A DNA stretch of 39,814 bases from Gnetum montanum (lineage: Eukaryota > Streptophyta > Gnetopsida > Gnetales > Gnetaceae), in the NCBI GenBank assembly GCA_015680685.1, contig MNCI01003697.1, positions 2,657-42,470 on the forward strand, in the 5' to 3' direction. The notes beneath the pieces are model-generated. The model was not told the DNA's origin, did no database searches, and saw nothing but the letters and a program-made list of their open reading frames with translations. Positions within the stretch are counted from its first letter, which is position 1. Every line of letters begins with the position of its first letter. The translations under genes were made by a program, and so were the position numbers. This document shows positions 30,982 to 39,814 of this stretch, piece after piece.

Positions 30982-31925
30982 TGGTGTAGGGACACCTCTT
31001 CCAATTCCCTTATTCTACCCTCCATGTATGTTTTGGAAAGTTTTGCAGTATTTTGGGCTCATTTTGATGGTTTAGGAGGTTCTAGGGTCTATTGAGACAT
31101 GTTTGGAGGCATCCAAAGGTTCCATACATCAAAACAAGCATTTTTGTGTGTAAGCCTTGGCAGGTGAGATGTCCCACTAGAAACGAAGATGTCTTAGATG
31201 AGACATCTCAACTGTGTATGCAACATCTTGGGCAAGACATCTCACCAGAACCTAAGATGTCTCAGAAAAATAGTAAATATCTCAACCAAGGGCTAGTTTT
31301 TCATAGTAGATGTCTTGGCAAGATCAGAGAAAACTTGTATAGATGGGAGAACTTCTGAAAATTCCCATCCCAAATCGAGAAATAACCAAAGCAAGATGGA
31401 AATAGCTGGGGAGAAGGTAAGAAAATTGGGAAAACATCAAAAGAACCTCAAGTTGAGTTGAGGAAAGGTTTCTAGGTTTCTTGTCTTTTGATTGCCTATA
31501 AATATCATTGTAATTCACCATTGTTAGTGTCGAAGGCCTAACCCAAACCAAGAACAAGATAGAGAGCTCTTGAGGAAGAAGAGCTTGTGTAAGGAAATTG
31601 AGTGAGAGGTAAGGAAGAACACTTAAGAGAGGTTGAGGAAATCTCTTATAAGTATCTTTTTTTGAGTTTAGGCTTTATGGTGAGCTATTGAGGATTGAGA
31701 GGGGACAAGTTTGGCCTCTAAGGTCCTTGGCAGAGTTGTGAGTTAAGCTTGGCTCCTCATCTTTGATGTATTTTCAATGTATTTTAAGAATTTTCTTAAT
31801 ATAAGGAGATTTTTCTCTATTTCATTGTGTTGATTTTATTTTCTAAGCTAAGATTTACTTGGAAGGTATAGATTGGGTCCTATTGGGATCTATGAAGGTG
31901 CCACCCTTGCACTAAGTCCCAACCA
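30982..31925 (+). mobile_element. probable solo LTR inside the LINE
   Basis: A 944-bp insert separates two parts of one LINE ORF2. Its ends are near inverted: TGGTGTAGGGAC at the start and GTCCCAACCA at the end. TATAAATA is at 31497-31504, with promoter-like repeats upstream. No coding sequence, primer site or polypurine tract is present. The 88-residue ORF at 31092-31358 is composition only. The flanking target duplication is not clear (only AAG on both sides), and the family differs from the Athila-like LTRs here. Confidence 0.65.
31160..31504 (+). promoter_or_regulatory. solo LTR promoter: repeated GAGATGTC/GACATCTC motifs and TATA box
   Basis: Between 31160 and 31330 about eight copies of AGATGTCTC or its reverse complement GAGACATCT occur on both strands, some joined into palindromes (GATGAGACATCTCA). 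A TATA box follows at 31497-31504. This is the same general layout as in the Athila-like U3s, with a different motif. Confidence 0.55.
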
Positions 31926-32495
31926 ACTTAAGTAATTCAACATATAAATCATCTGAATCAATAGCTTTTCTAGTTATCAATCTATTAATACCTTCTGTTA
32001 CTTCATTTAGAGTAAATTGGATAGAATCATGACAAGAATTAAAATAGTAATTGACAACTTCTCATGAAAAGAGATTATTATAGAATGCATAAATTTGATA
32101 AAAAGGAAAATTAAGTGATGGAGAGACATTTCACTAAAAATATTTCCAAAAAATTTTGGGCTTCCTTTTAATCATGTATGCAAAATGTTCCTATTGTTCT
32201 CAAACAAAAAATTTCTTATTTTTCATAACTTAGCATTTGTATTATCTAATCAATTTTTTCTTTGATTTCTATTAACTATTTTAATGTCCTTCTAGCTTAT
32301 ACACAATCATCATCAAATCAATTTTTCAAGCATGAGTTAGTAACTTCTTTAGGTACCTTTATTAATATTTGCTCCAACTCCTTAACATGTTTTTCAACAT
32401 CCCACTCATTTTGTACCACCTCCTTATATTTTAAATATTTTGGTCTCATTTATATGGATAATTATATGTGGTGGAAGTATATCAAATAAAAAAAA
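31926..32495 (-). pseudogene. LINE ORF2, part N-terminal to RT, minus strand
   Basis: The minus strand gives RKAIDSDDLYVELLK next to the solo LTR, which fits the block just before the LINE RT core. Further right is EVVQNEWDVEKHVKELEQI followed by PKEVTNSCLKN, as in the linker between endonuclease and RT. No endonuclease is found: the element is 5' truncated at about 32495, where sequence of the opposite orientation starts. Confidence 0.6.
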
Positions 32496-32499
32496 TAGT

Positions 32500-33405
32500 A
32501 GGAGGTTTCGAGGCTCTAAATGCTTTCAAAAACAAGTGTAAGGATTTAGGACTCTAGTCTTGGAAGATTAGAAAACAATTTTTTTAGACTATCATCTATT
32601 CTACTACATTATATGAATGTGTTGTTTGGGAACCTAGACTTGTTACTAAACTTTGAAAAGATATTGAAAGAGTGCAAAAACTTTTCTTTTCAATGAGTTA
32701 AAGGTGAAGATGCAAACACCTTACTCAATGTTATTATATGAATATAACTTATTACCTTCAGAAGTAGAAATCTTATGTCAATTCCTCACATACACTCATA
32801 GCTTACATATCTCAAGGCAAGACAAATTCTCTAAAGTAGTTCTTGAGGATTTGTGGGATTGTGGTTGGTATTTTTATGCAATGATTAAGTAAATGAAATA
32901 TCACTTATGAGGACATGCAGCAAAATCCTAAGCATATTCAACAACTAGTCAAGTAGAAGATTTTAACATAGATGTGGTCTAATGTGAAAGGCAAGAGATA
33001 CATCACATTAGATTTAATAAACTAGATGTAGAAGCTCACTATCTTTTAACTGCTATTCTAATCAAGTATTGAAATGTTATTAGCAAGTTTTGTTTAAATT
33101 TTTATCATCTTAGAATTGAAAGTGGAAAATTGATTAAACTTCTTTGAGAACAGTGCATTTGTAAATTGTGTAGATTAGGAACCCTTGATGATGAGTTACA
33201 TGTGTTTATTCCTTGTGTTATGGCTACCAATTTGAGATAGCATTATAATATTATAGTAAAACCTGTATGATTTGTTTTTGATGCCTCCATTGATGGTTAA
33301 TTTATATAGTTTAACTTTATTTTTCATGAAAATGTCATATCTATCCTAGACATCCTATGGGTCTTTGAACATGATAAAGCTTCATTTCATTTCATATTTT
33401 TTTAG
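32500..33405 (+). pseudogene. LINE ORF2 C-terminal domain, plus strand
   Basis: The plus strand reads EALNAFKNKCKDLG, VWEPRLVTKL, DIERVQKLFF, then a 62-residue open stretch (32704-32892) with TPYSMLLYEYNLLPSEVEIL. After stops come NFYHLRIESGKLIKLL and CICKLCRLGTLDDELHVFIPC, a CCHC-like zinc-binding end. This is the usual C-terminal layout of plant and algal LINE ORF2 proteins. RT itself is missing. It lies next to the 5' end of the minus-strand LINE, so two LINE fragments diverge from about 32497. Confidence 0.65.
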
Positions 33406-34080
33406 CCTTTGATGTTATTTTCATTTGTTATATTTTCTTTTTCTTTTTCTTTTTCTTTTTAATATCATGAAACATATTGATTTGCAATAGAAAGTCTAAA
33501 TGATGATGACATGATTCCACCAACTTATCTCCTACTTTAAATTCTATGATTCATTAAATATTTGCAATTGAGGAAAAAAAAGAAACAAATCAATACAAGG
33601 GTTACTTTGAGCTCCTATCAAAGTGAATGTTGCAAAATATGGAAACCTTATAAGACCATTATAGATGAAAAGATCATAAGCCTTTGTCTATTCCAAAATT
33701 GTTATCCCATTTTATTAATACTACTGTCTTGTTTTTATTAAAATTACATTCCATTTATTCTTGTACTAATTTTTAAGACTTTAGATTATTGCTATATTTC
33801 ATTTGTTATTTCATCCATAAGGAGCAAATAAGCTAAAGCTAAGTGCAAACCATTGATATGGATAGGATGAAAAATTAAATATAATTGTACAAGTTAAAAA
33901 ATTAGACATAATTCCATAAGTAATTCTCATTTTAATAATAGCAAGCTAAGTTTTAACCCTTGATATACACTGGGTGGAAAATCAAACGTAATTCCACAAG
34001 AAGTTTTAATTCCAATATTACCTCCTTGGTACTTGTCTTCGTGAAACAAGTAATTTAAGGGTTATTTGTGTTGGTGTAAT
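33406..34080. other. AT-rich stretch with simple repeats
   Basis: A (CTTTTT)n run lies at 33430-33460. Two loosely similar segments are at 33830-33945 and 33945-34020 (shared TTGATAT and AATTCCA blocks). No coding sequence is recognised. Confidence 0.45.
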
Positions 34081-35559
34081 TTGTAGACTTTAACATAATC
34101 TTACCGTACCAATTTGACACTTCACTACCATTCTAGCGGACATCACGCTCCCTTTTGCCATGGAGAAGAAAGTGAACATGTTTCGGTAAGAAAGAAATAG
34201 TATCCCTGTCCGGTTGCTCGCTGCAAGGACTACCCAGTAATAGTGCTAGTCTGATCAACGACCTTTTAGTTGCAGAGAAACATTTCTTTCATTATCAGTG
34301 TTGTGCAAGGACAATTGTTTTATTTTGCAAACAAGGACAATGTTTTTAATCACATGCATCTGACAACGATGTTTTGTTATAGCATTGACAATGCAGTCAC
34401 AGAAATTGCAATTTTTCTTTGTATTCACATGTTTGGTCGTGGACATGGGAGCCTGAGATCGTACTCCACCACCTATGGTTTTTAAAACATCTGCACGACA
34501 AAACGACAAAGCAGCTAGTCATAGTTAACATACACACATAAATATATATATATATATATGAGAATGATTATAGTCGGTTAAAATAAATACATACATATAT
34601 GAATGGTGGTTTCATAAAAGAATATTCTGTAACAATAATAAACGGTAACAAACAGCCTGGGCTCTTTGTTTTGCATACGGTGACATATTATCTTGGGGAA
34701 AATTGCAACCGTAGCAATAAACCAATAACCCAAATCTACGGGAGCCCCGAAGCGACAGCAGTTCAAGTTTAGGGTGCACTCCATTTGTCTTGTTTGAACG
34801 TGAAGAAAGAAGAGGTAGGAAGAATGGCTGCAGTTGGAGGAAACAGTTAAAAGATCAAAAGGAAAGAAAAGAAAACAAAACTTCCATGTCTTTGAGATGT
34901 GGAGCAAGCAAACAAACCAGAATTCAATGGAGGGAGAAGGCCCATTAGACCAGTGCGAGTCTTACACGCGGAAATCCACCATGGAAAAGCCGAGGGCGGT
35001 CCCCACATTCCACCAGTCAAAACAGAGATCAGCAGTCCAGTTGCAGAAATGCAGAATGCACAGGACCGGCAACCGACACGGCAGCGGCAGCAATAACAGC
35101 AGCAGCAAAAAATTGGGGAAATGAATGACCATGCCAGATTTCTTTTTCTCTTGCTCCTCCTCCTCCTCCCCTCTCTGACTCAAGAACAGACTTTTCAGAG
35201 CTCAGAAATCAGAGTTCTTGGCTTACCAATTGCAATTCCTCATGTCTGTCCTCTGAGCTCTGCGTGACTGCGTCCTCTTTCTCGCTGCAAAAAAACGCCG
35301 TACTTTGCGAAGCGAGCAAACTTTTTGCTGTTTCTTCTCTCTTTACGGAGCGCCCTTCCTTTCTTCCATCACATCGCCAACCGGTCAAACCCTAACGTAG
35401 ACATACTCGTCCAATTATCAACTCTGCGACGGGACTTGCCAGGGCCCTCAGGTTAAGTCCATCTGCGGTTGGTCGGTCCTTGCAGCGGTCAAAACCAAAT
35501 CACAAAATCCTTGAATAGTAATACCGTCCCTTGCACACCTCCACTCCTCTGCTGCCAAA
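34081..35559. other. apparent single-copy sequence upstream of the AT-hook gene
   Basis: Composition is less AT-rich than to the left and no repeat in this window matches it. Overlapping ORFs on both strands (34578-34907 minus, 34834-35124 plus and others) show no known motif. A short (AT)n run is at 34541-34560, and AGC-type repeats at 35080-35107 explain the Gly/Ser/Asn or Leu-rich translations. From about 35130 the sequence is pyrimidine- and CTC-rich, like a plant promoter or 5'UTR. Confidence 0.45.
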
Positions 35560-35818
35560 GCCAGTGTTATTTAAGCTGCTCTGCCTGATGCTTTCGACCC
35601 TCCGATCCTGGACTCTCCACGTCTCTTCAGCAGGAAGGATTCGTATCTGCACATCATTCAGTAAGTTTTCAGCCTTCTGTAATGGTTATCGTTAATGAAA
35701 TTCAGCGATCGATGTCCAATTATATGAAGAATTTATGCACCTTGTAGAACATTGTCAATTGCTTCGCATCTGAGCAGTGATATATAGATAGGATTTATGT
35801 GTGCCTTCTATCATTTAG
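35560..35818 (+). promoter_or_regulatory. likely transcription start region and 5'UTR intron of the AT-hook gene
   Basis: A weak TATA-like TTATTTAAG lies at about 35567. A donor-like TTCA|GTAAGTTTTC occurs at 35660 and an acceptor-like TTCTATCATTTAG ends at 35818; the interval is AT-rich while the flanks are richer in GC. This suggests a non-coding first exon and one intron of about 160 bases. No transcript evidence is available here. Confidence 0.4.
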
Positions 35819-35931
35819 AATGCATAGGTTATTTTCAAACGGAGCAAATTACAAAGTACTTCGATTACATGATAAAGTTATAACATTTGAAAACAGATCC
35901 ATAAATTTCGTTTTGCTTGGACGATCTCGTG

Positions 35932-36249
35932 ATGAAGCGGGCGAAGGAGAAGATGTTGAGCTCGGAAATGACAGGCGAATCGACGGCGCCTCCGAATCAG
36001 CCGAGAAAACGAGGCCGGCCGAAGAAGATCGTTGTGGAAAAAAGCGCAGCTGCGGAGGAAGAAGAACATAAGAAATCTGGTGAAGAAACTATTGTTGACG
36101 ATGCTACTGAGTCAGTCAAGGCAAAGGAACAAAATGAGGAAGAAATCCAGCAAAAGGAGGAAGAAGAAGAGCCTTCAAAGGCACCAAACACGTCCAGGAG
36201 GGGAGCAATGAATCGTCGAAAAAGCGAGCCTCGCAGAGCTGCGGATTAA
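35932..36249 (+). CDS. small AT-hook (HMGA-like) nuclear protein
   Basis: A 105-residue uninterrupted ORF starts at the first ATG after an in-frame stop (35902-35904), with G at -3 and A at +4, and ends with TAA at 36247-36249. Near residue 25 it has RKRGRPKK, a textbook AT-hook that binds the minor groove of AT-rich DNA. The middle is very acidic (EEEEH, EEEIQQKEEEEEP) and the C-terminus is basic (RRGAMNRRKSEPRRAAD). No signal peptide, membrane segment or other domain is seen. Lys/Arg clusters suggest a nuclear location. The codons look like a maintained gene in a window otherwise full of broken frames. It is recognised by motif, not by a named ortholog. A longer frame from TTG 35917 is possible but unlikely as a plant start. 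Confidence 0.7.
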   Translation: MKRAKEKMLSSEMTGESTAPPNQPRKRGRPKKIVVEKSAAAEEEEHKKSGEETIVDDATESVKAKEQNEEEIQQKEEEEEPSKAPNTSRRGAMNRRKSEPRRAAD

Positions 36250-37180
36250 TCGTCACAAAAATAACCTGCGAACGCTCAGCAGACAGATGATTTTAACAAG
36301 TTCTGATATAACCTGTACATTCATTCAGTTTCGTTTGATTGTTTGTGGGTATGCATTTGTGCATGCAAGCTGCGTCTTCATCTTAATCGTCAACGTCGTC
36401 TCTTCTTTCATTACTGATATTCAACCATCCATGCATTTAGCAGTATAAAATTTTGTATGCGAATGTTCAACTGAAGGATGTCATATGATCGTATTTGTAT
36501 CGCTGCAAGTTCTCATGGTCAAGCGAAAGGATATTATTTAATTTCATTCTATTGCCTATCGAGCATCTAGCAATTGCACAAATACAATGTATTTTGATTT
36601 TCGACAAACCTAGTAAAATCCTTGCAGCAGATTCTAGTTTTGGTTTGAAGGAAGTCTGGGATAGACGCCTTTGGAATCTTCGTTGACATGTAATATGTTA
36701 ATTTCTTCTGTATTTGCTATTAAAGCGGTTTAAAATGAAAAGTTAGGTATAGTTCATGATTCGAAATGTCTCTCGTGCTCGCAATTGCTATGTATTTTTC
36801 ATCTTTCTGCGACGCAAATTAAAGTTTAGCTTCTGTTCCTTAGAAGCTTTACCGTTGCAGTCCATCATGACGATCCCCGCCACATAAATCCTAAAAGTTC
36901 AGGATAAAGTTCAAGTAATTATTAAAGTTGGCGATGATTATTAAGGTTCGTGGATTCAGTATCTATCTGACTCCTTTGAAAACAAGTAATGCAAAAACTA
37001 TCGATGGATCATTCAAAACATTAAATACAAGCACGTAGATTACGTTTTACATCATCTAGATTCTAGCTTAAATTTCACTTTTTGTTTCCTTATTTCATCA
37101 AACAAGGACGCTCTATCCTGGTCGTCCTTACCGCATTTTCCGGCGACGTTTCAATATCCTGGATAACTACCGTGGAAGCC
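36250..37180. other. 3' flank of the AT-hook gene, no further gene seen
   Basis: The first few hundred bases are T-rich and probably include the 3'UTR. The ORF at 36495-36686 shows no family. Nothing else is supported. Confidence 0.45.
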
Positions 37181-37312
37181 TTAATTACCAATTTCTAGCG
37201 CTAATGCAAAATTTTGTGTAAATGTCAGGAATTCTTTGAAAGCTTATTATAATTCTCACATTTATTAACGTTTCAATGAATTGTATGTATTCGTAGAGGG
37301 TCTGGTGGAGCT

Positions 37313-37870
37313 TTAACATGAATTCATCGGTCTTCGAAGTAGAGCATCCATTTCCAGAACAAATGCAGCGGTATTGAGGAGCAAAAGAGTGGAAACGCAG
37401 CTTACCTGATGGCGAAAACCGACACACGAGTTCCGTAAAGATGAGCCAATCCGCAGGAGAAGCACCGCGTTTGTGCGGAGATCGCAGTCGCATGGACCGA
37501 ATCTGTGGCAAAGGGCAACGATCACGGGACAGGGCGGTTGAATGTACGAGTACCGCTGACGGTATTGGAACGCAGAAGCGGTTTTCAAGCAAAAGCAGCG
37601 GAAAGGCCACCGCGATTGGTACGAAGCACGAATTATTGTTGCTTTTGCGTTTGTCGCGTGGGTAATGCGATTATCTTTTCTGTTTCCGGATGATTTCCGT
37701 GAATCTTTGGCACTCACAGCAGTTGCGTTCCGCGGCTTGTACAGTCGTTTGAAAAGGAACAAACATGTTTCATCTTCATCATTGCTCTCTAGTCTCTGCT
37801 CCAGCCTTTTACAATTATAACAGCGATTCATATGAATTATTATGGGACAAGTCCAAAAGCAATTGGACAT
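37313..37870 (-). CDS. unassigned 185-codon ORF, doubtful
   Basis: This is the longest uninterrupted frame in the window (minus strand, ATG at 37870-37868). The translation is Cys/Arg/Ser-rich with no motif, membrane segment or repeat I recognise, and Cys spacing does not fit a standard zinc finger. The opposite strand is also open in two frames over 37441-37693, as happens in locally GC-richer DNA, so the length may be due to composition. No splice or promoter context favours either strand. Kept only because it lies in the single-copy region. Confidence 0.2.
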   Translation of the reverse strand: MSNCFWTCPIIIHMNRCYNCKRLEQRLESNDEDETCLFLFKRLYKPRNATAVSAKDSRKSSGNRKDNRITHATNAKATIIRASYQSRWPFRCFCLKTASAFQYRQRYSYIQPPCPVIVALCHRFGPCDCDLRTNAVLLLRIGSSLRNSCVGFRHQVSCVSTLLLLNTAAFVLEMDALLRRPMNSC

Positions 37871-38425
37871 AGCGATAGTGGGACAAGAGCGGGAAAAGGT
37901 GTTAAAAGCAAGATCCGGTCTTCTGAAACGAGCATTATTTGTCAGCGTCTTCCAAACAGAGAGTACTGTTGCGCGTCCTTTTTGGAGTAAAGTGTTTGCT
38001 ATGAGTATATGCTACATGGCTATGTCATAATGCTATATTTGTAAAGTGAACTGCCGTAAAGGCCTAACGCAATTATAGCCAATGCCGTGTCTTTGAACTA
38101 TCGTTGAAAACTTTTATTCTGACTTGCGACGAAATCTCAAGGCTGATTATGGTTTTCTGAATTTTCATTTTAAGCTTTCCTCGGACCACGACAAACAATG
38201 ACACTGCTACACTAGCAACCGACAAAATGAACCACCTGGAATATGGCCATCTACCCACACTACGAGCTAAATTTGTAAGAATTTTTTTGTTTAAACAGTA
38301 CAATAAGATTATAACTTACGCATACGGAGTGTTTTTTGAACCCCAATTCTGTGGTGGCTACGGTGGTAGCCGTCGGCCGGAGCAGGCCTATGTATACTGT
38401 AGTGGGCTTGAGCTTCCAAATTAAG
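37871..38425. other. single-copy-like sequence, no gene recognised
   Basis: Two short plus-strand ORFs (37842-38030 and 38227-38424) show no family and no supporting context. Confidence 0.4.
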
Positions 38426-38429
38426 TAAA

Positions 38430-38605
38430 AAATAAAAGTGATAAATTATACGAGTAGTTGACTACATTTGTGGAACTATGAGAGATAAAATAGTAATATT
38501 AAAGTAGGAAAGATCCTTAGAAGATATTGTGAAAGTGAACTTGTGGCTTAGGGTTACTAGGCCAATATCCTTATCACTAGGCTAGTACCTCATTATTTAT
38601 TTAGT
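38430..38605 (-). mobile_element. tRNA-like SINE
   Basis: On the minus strand the head reads AATGAGGTACTAGCCTAGTGAT with a good box A (TAGCCTAGTGATAAGG), then CCACAAGTTCACTTTC as a weak box B about 35 bases later. The head is close to that of the SINE at 30028-30178. The body is AT-rich and ends indistinctly near 38430. Confidence 0.5.
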
Positions 38606-38689
38606 TAAGAATTCTTTAGTAAATTTTATGTATGTTGAAAAGATAGATTAATATAAGTAATACATTTGGTTAGAAACCCATCATTGATA

Positions 38690-39010
38690 CAGTTGTATCA
38701 TCATCATCATCATTCTAGCCTTGCCCCAATAAAATGAAGTTGGTCACTATTCATCTCTATGAAGAGCTAACTCTTTGTTTATTTGTAATTTCTTCAAATC
38801 ATCTTTAGTTGTTTTTTTCCATGTCTTTTTCTTGGTCTTCCTTTCATTAGCTTTCCTGGAATAGTAATGTATTGTAATCTCATTATTTAATCTTCTTTGT
38901 ACATGTTTATACCATCTAAGCCAACCATTTATGTAGCTAATCTAAAATAGAAGCCACTCCAAGTTTTCCACTAATGTTTGTATTATGCAATTTATCTCTT
39001 CTCGTAACAT
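38690..39010 (-). pseudogene. LINE 3' end, same family as the 28.4-kb LINE
   Basis: TCATCATCATCATCATTCTAG at the left is the ATGATG tail on the minus strand. The sequence then aligns with 28360-28690: CCCAATAAAATGAAGTTG to CCTAATAAAATTTAATTG, GAAGAGCTAACTC to AAAGAGCTAGATCC, TTAGCTTTCCTGG to TTGGCTTTCCTAG, and TCTTCTTTGTACATG to TCTTCTTTGTAAATT. It is a 5'-truncated copy holding only the C-terminal coding end. Confidence 0.65.
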
Positions 39011-39132
39011 TCAACTAAAAAACCAAGAGGTCCCTAAATCTATGATCTACTTTACAAAGAAATGAGGAACTAAGTTAAACAAATATACACTCTTGTGCAA
39101 CTCTCTTATTGATGATCATATGCTACTACACT

Positions 39133-39814
39133 TGATGGGTGGCGAGTATACCCTATGCCCAACCATACAAATTACAAGCATTCACATGCAATCTAGTCGA
39201 ATTCTGCAGACCTTAAGTTCCTATGTACACTGGTTCTAGGACATAAAATCTAATCGTGATGATCGTTGTCTTCCCAACTACACTTGTGGAGCTTAGTTGT
39301 ATGGTTAAGTGTAATTGAGGCACATGATTTTTATTATTTTATATTTTATTCATCTACGATTAATAACAAGTTGAAACACAATTTATGAACCAATTTAACT
39401 AATCTAATTACTAATTAATAATTAACCATCCTAACATAAGCATCTGGTCCCATTTTCCGTACACATCCTAAACGCATACAACATTGTTGGGCTACCAAGC
39501 GTTAAGCGCTACTAGGTTTACCAAGTGTTGTATGTTATGCTCAAAGAAATCGTACTTATGTGTTTAATCTATTTAACTTAATTAATTAATCAATTGAAGT
39601 GTAGTATAGCTTAATTAATTACATAATTAATGAAAATAGTAAATTCAAAAAATAAATCATTAATCTATTCCAAGTGCTTCAAGGTTTGATCAAAAGGCTC
39701 ATCTTTATTACTATCCACATTGGTATGCTTAGGTACATTAGTGCTCGAATAAAGATCTATACACTTTCTAACTCCTGCTGTAGGCACTCAAAGAAATATT
39801 CTAACTCTTAAATG
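39133..39814 (-). mobile_element. Athila/Tat-like LTR, truncated by window edge
   Basis: It begins TGATGGGTGGCGAG and aligns with 3700-4330 and with 1-480. The base pairs to its left do not contain the tRNA-Asp-like primer site or any gag leader, so it is either a solo LTR or part of a rearranged element. Its U3 side lies beyond the window. Confidence 0.75.

Noticed and set aside
34834-35183. Gene at 34.8-35.2 kb (96-codon plus ORF or 73-codon minus ORF)
   Set aside because: Both frames are low-complexity translations (Lys/Ser-rich, Leu-rich) over AGC and CTC repeats with no motif; more likely upstream sequence of the AT-hook gene.
35799-36071. Alternative 90-codon frame overlapping the AT-hook ORF
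   Set aside because: It lacks motifs, while the other frame gives the AT-hook and ordered acidic and basic regions.

Overview
This looks like gene-poor nuclear DNA from a land plant with a large, repeat-rich genome. The evidence is old, nested Athila/Tat-like Ty3 retrotransposons, several non-LTR (LINE) remnants, tRNA-like SINE heads and only one short convincing host ORF. A gymnosperm or similar lineage is plausible from the amount and age of the decay, but that is inference. No rRNA gene, CRISPR array or prokaryotic operon is visible.

Layout. (1) 1-13092 holds minus-strand copies of one Ty3 family. An LTR (1-646, cut by the window edge) sits inside the third ORF ('ORF3') of element 1 (647-3699), which keeps only gag N-terminus and ORF3. 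The LTR at 3700-4547 has a gag leader on its left and a polypurine tract on its right, so it is shared by element 1 and element 2. Element 2 (to 13092) has gag, protease, RT/RNase H and integrase, all broken, and no ORF3. Its 5' LTR is cut off at about 13092. (2) 13093-24477 is element 3 on the plus strand. It starts abruptly in gag, runs through pol and a long spacer with repeats, then carries ORF3 (20435-23291), 3'UTR, polypurine tract and a full LTR (23529-24477). It is followed by a piece of an opposite-strand LTR. (3) 24600-34080 is AT-rich: a tandem pair of tRNA-like units, a LINE ORF1 relic with a 441-bp tandem duplication, a minus-strand LINE ORF2 split by a solo LTR, and a plus-strand LINE C-terminus. 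(4) 34080-38430 looks largely single-copy and holds a small AT-hook protein gene (35932-36249), probably with a 5'UTR intron. (5) 38430-39814 returns to repeats: a SINE-like head, a LINE 3' end and an LTR running off the edge.

The most interesting object is ORF3, a roughly 950-codon protein with an N-terminal globular domain and a long coiled coil. In element 3 it lies behind a promoter-like block that copies the upstream part of the LTR's own U3 (same palindromes, TATA box), followed by a plausible leader intron ending exactly at the ORF3 start codon. Element 2 goes straight from the shared spacer to the shared 3'UTR without it, while element 1 keeps ORF3 but has no pol. ORF3 therefore behaves like a separable transcription module within an Athila-like family.

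All retroelement reading frames here carry stops and frameshifts, so nothing mobile is likely to be active. Many stops lie where C-to-T change at methylated sites would put them.
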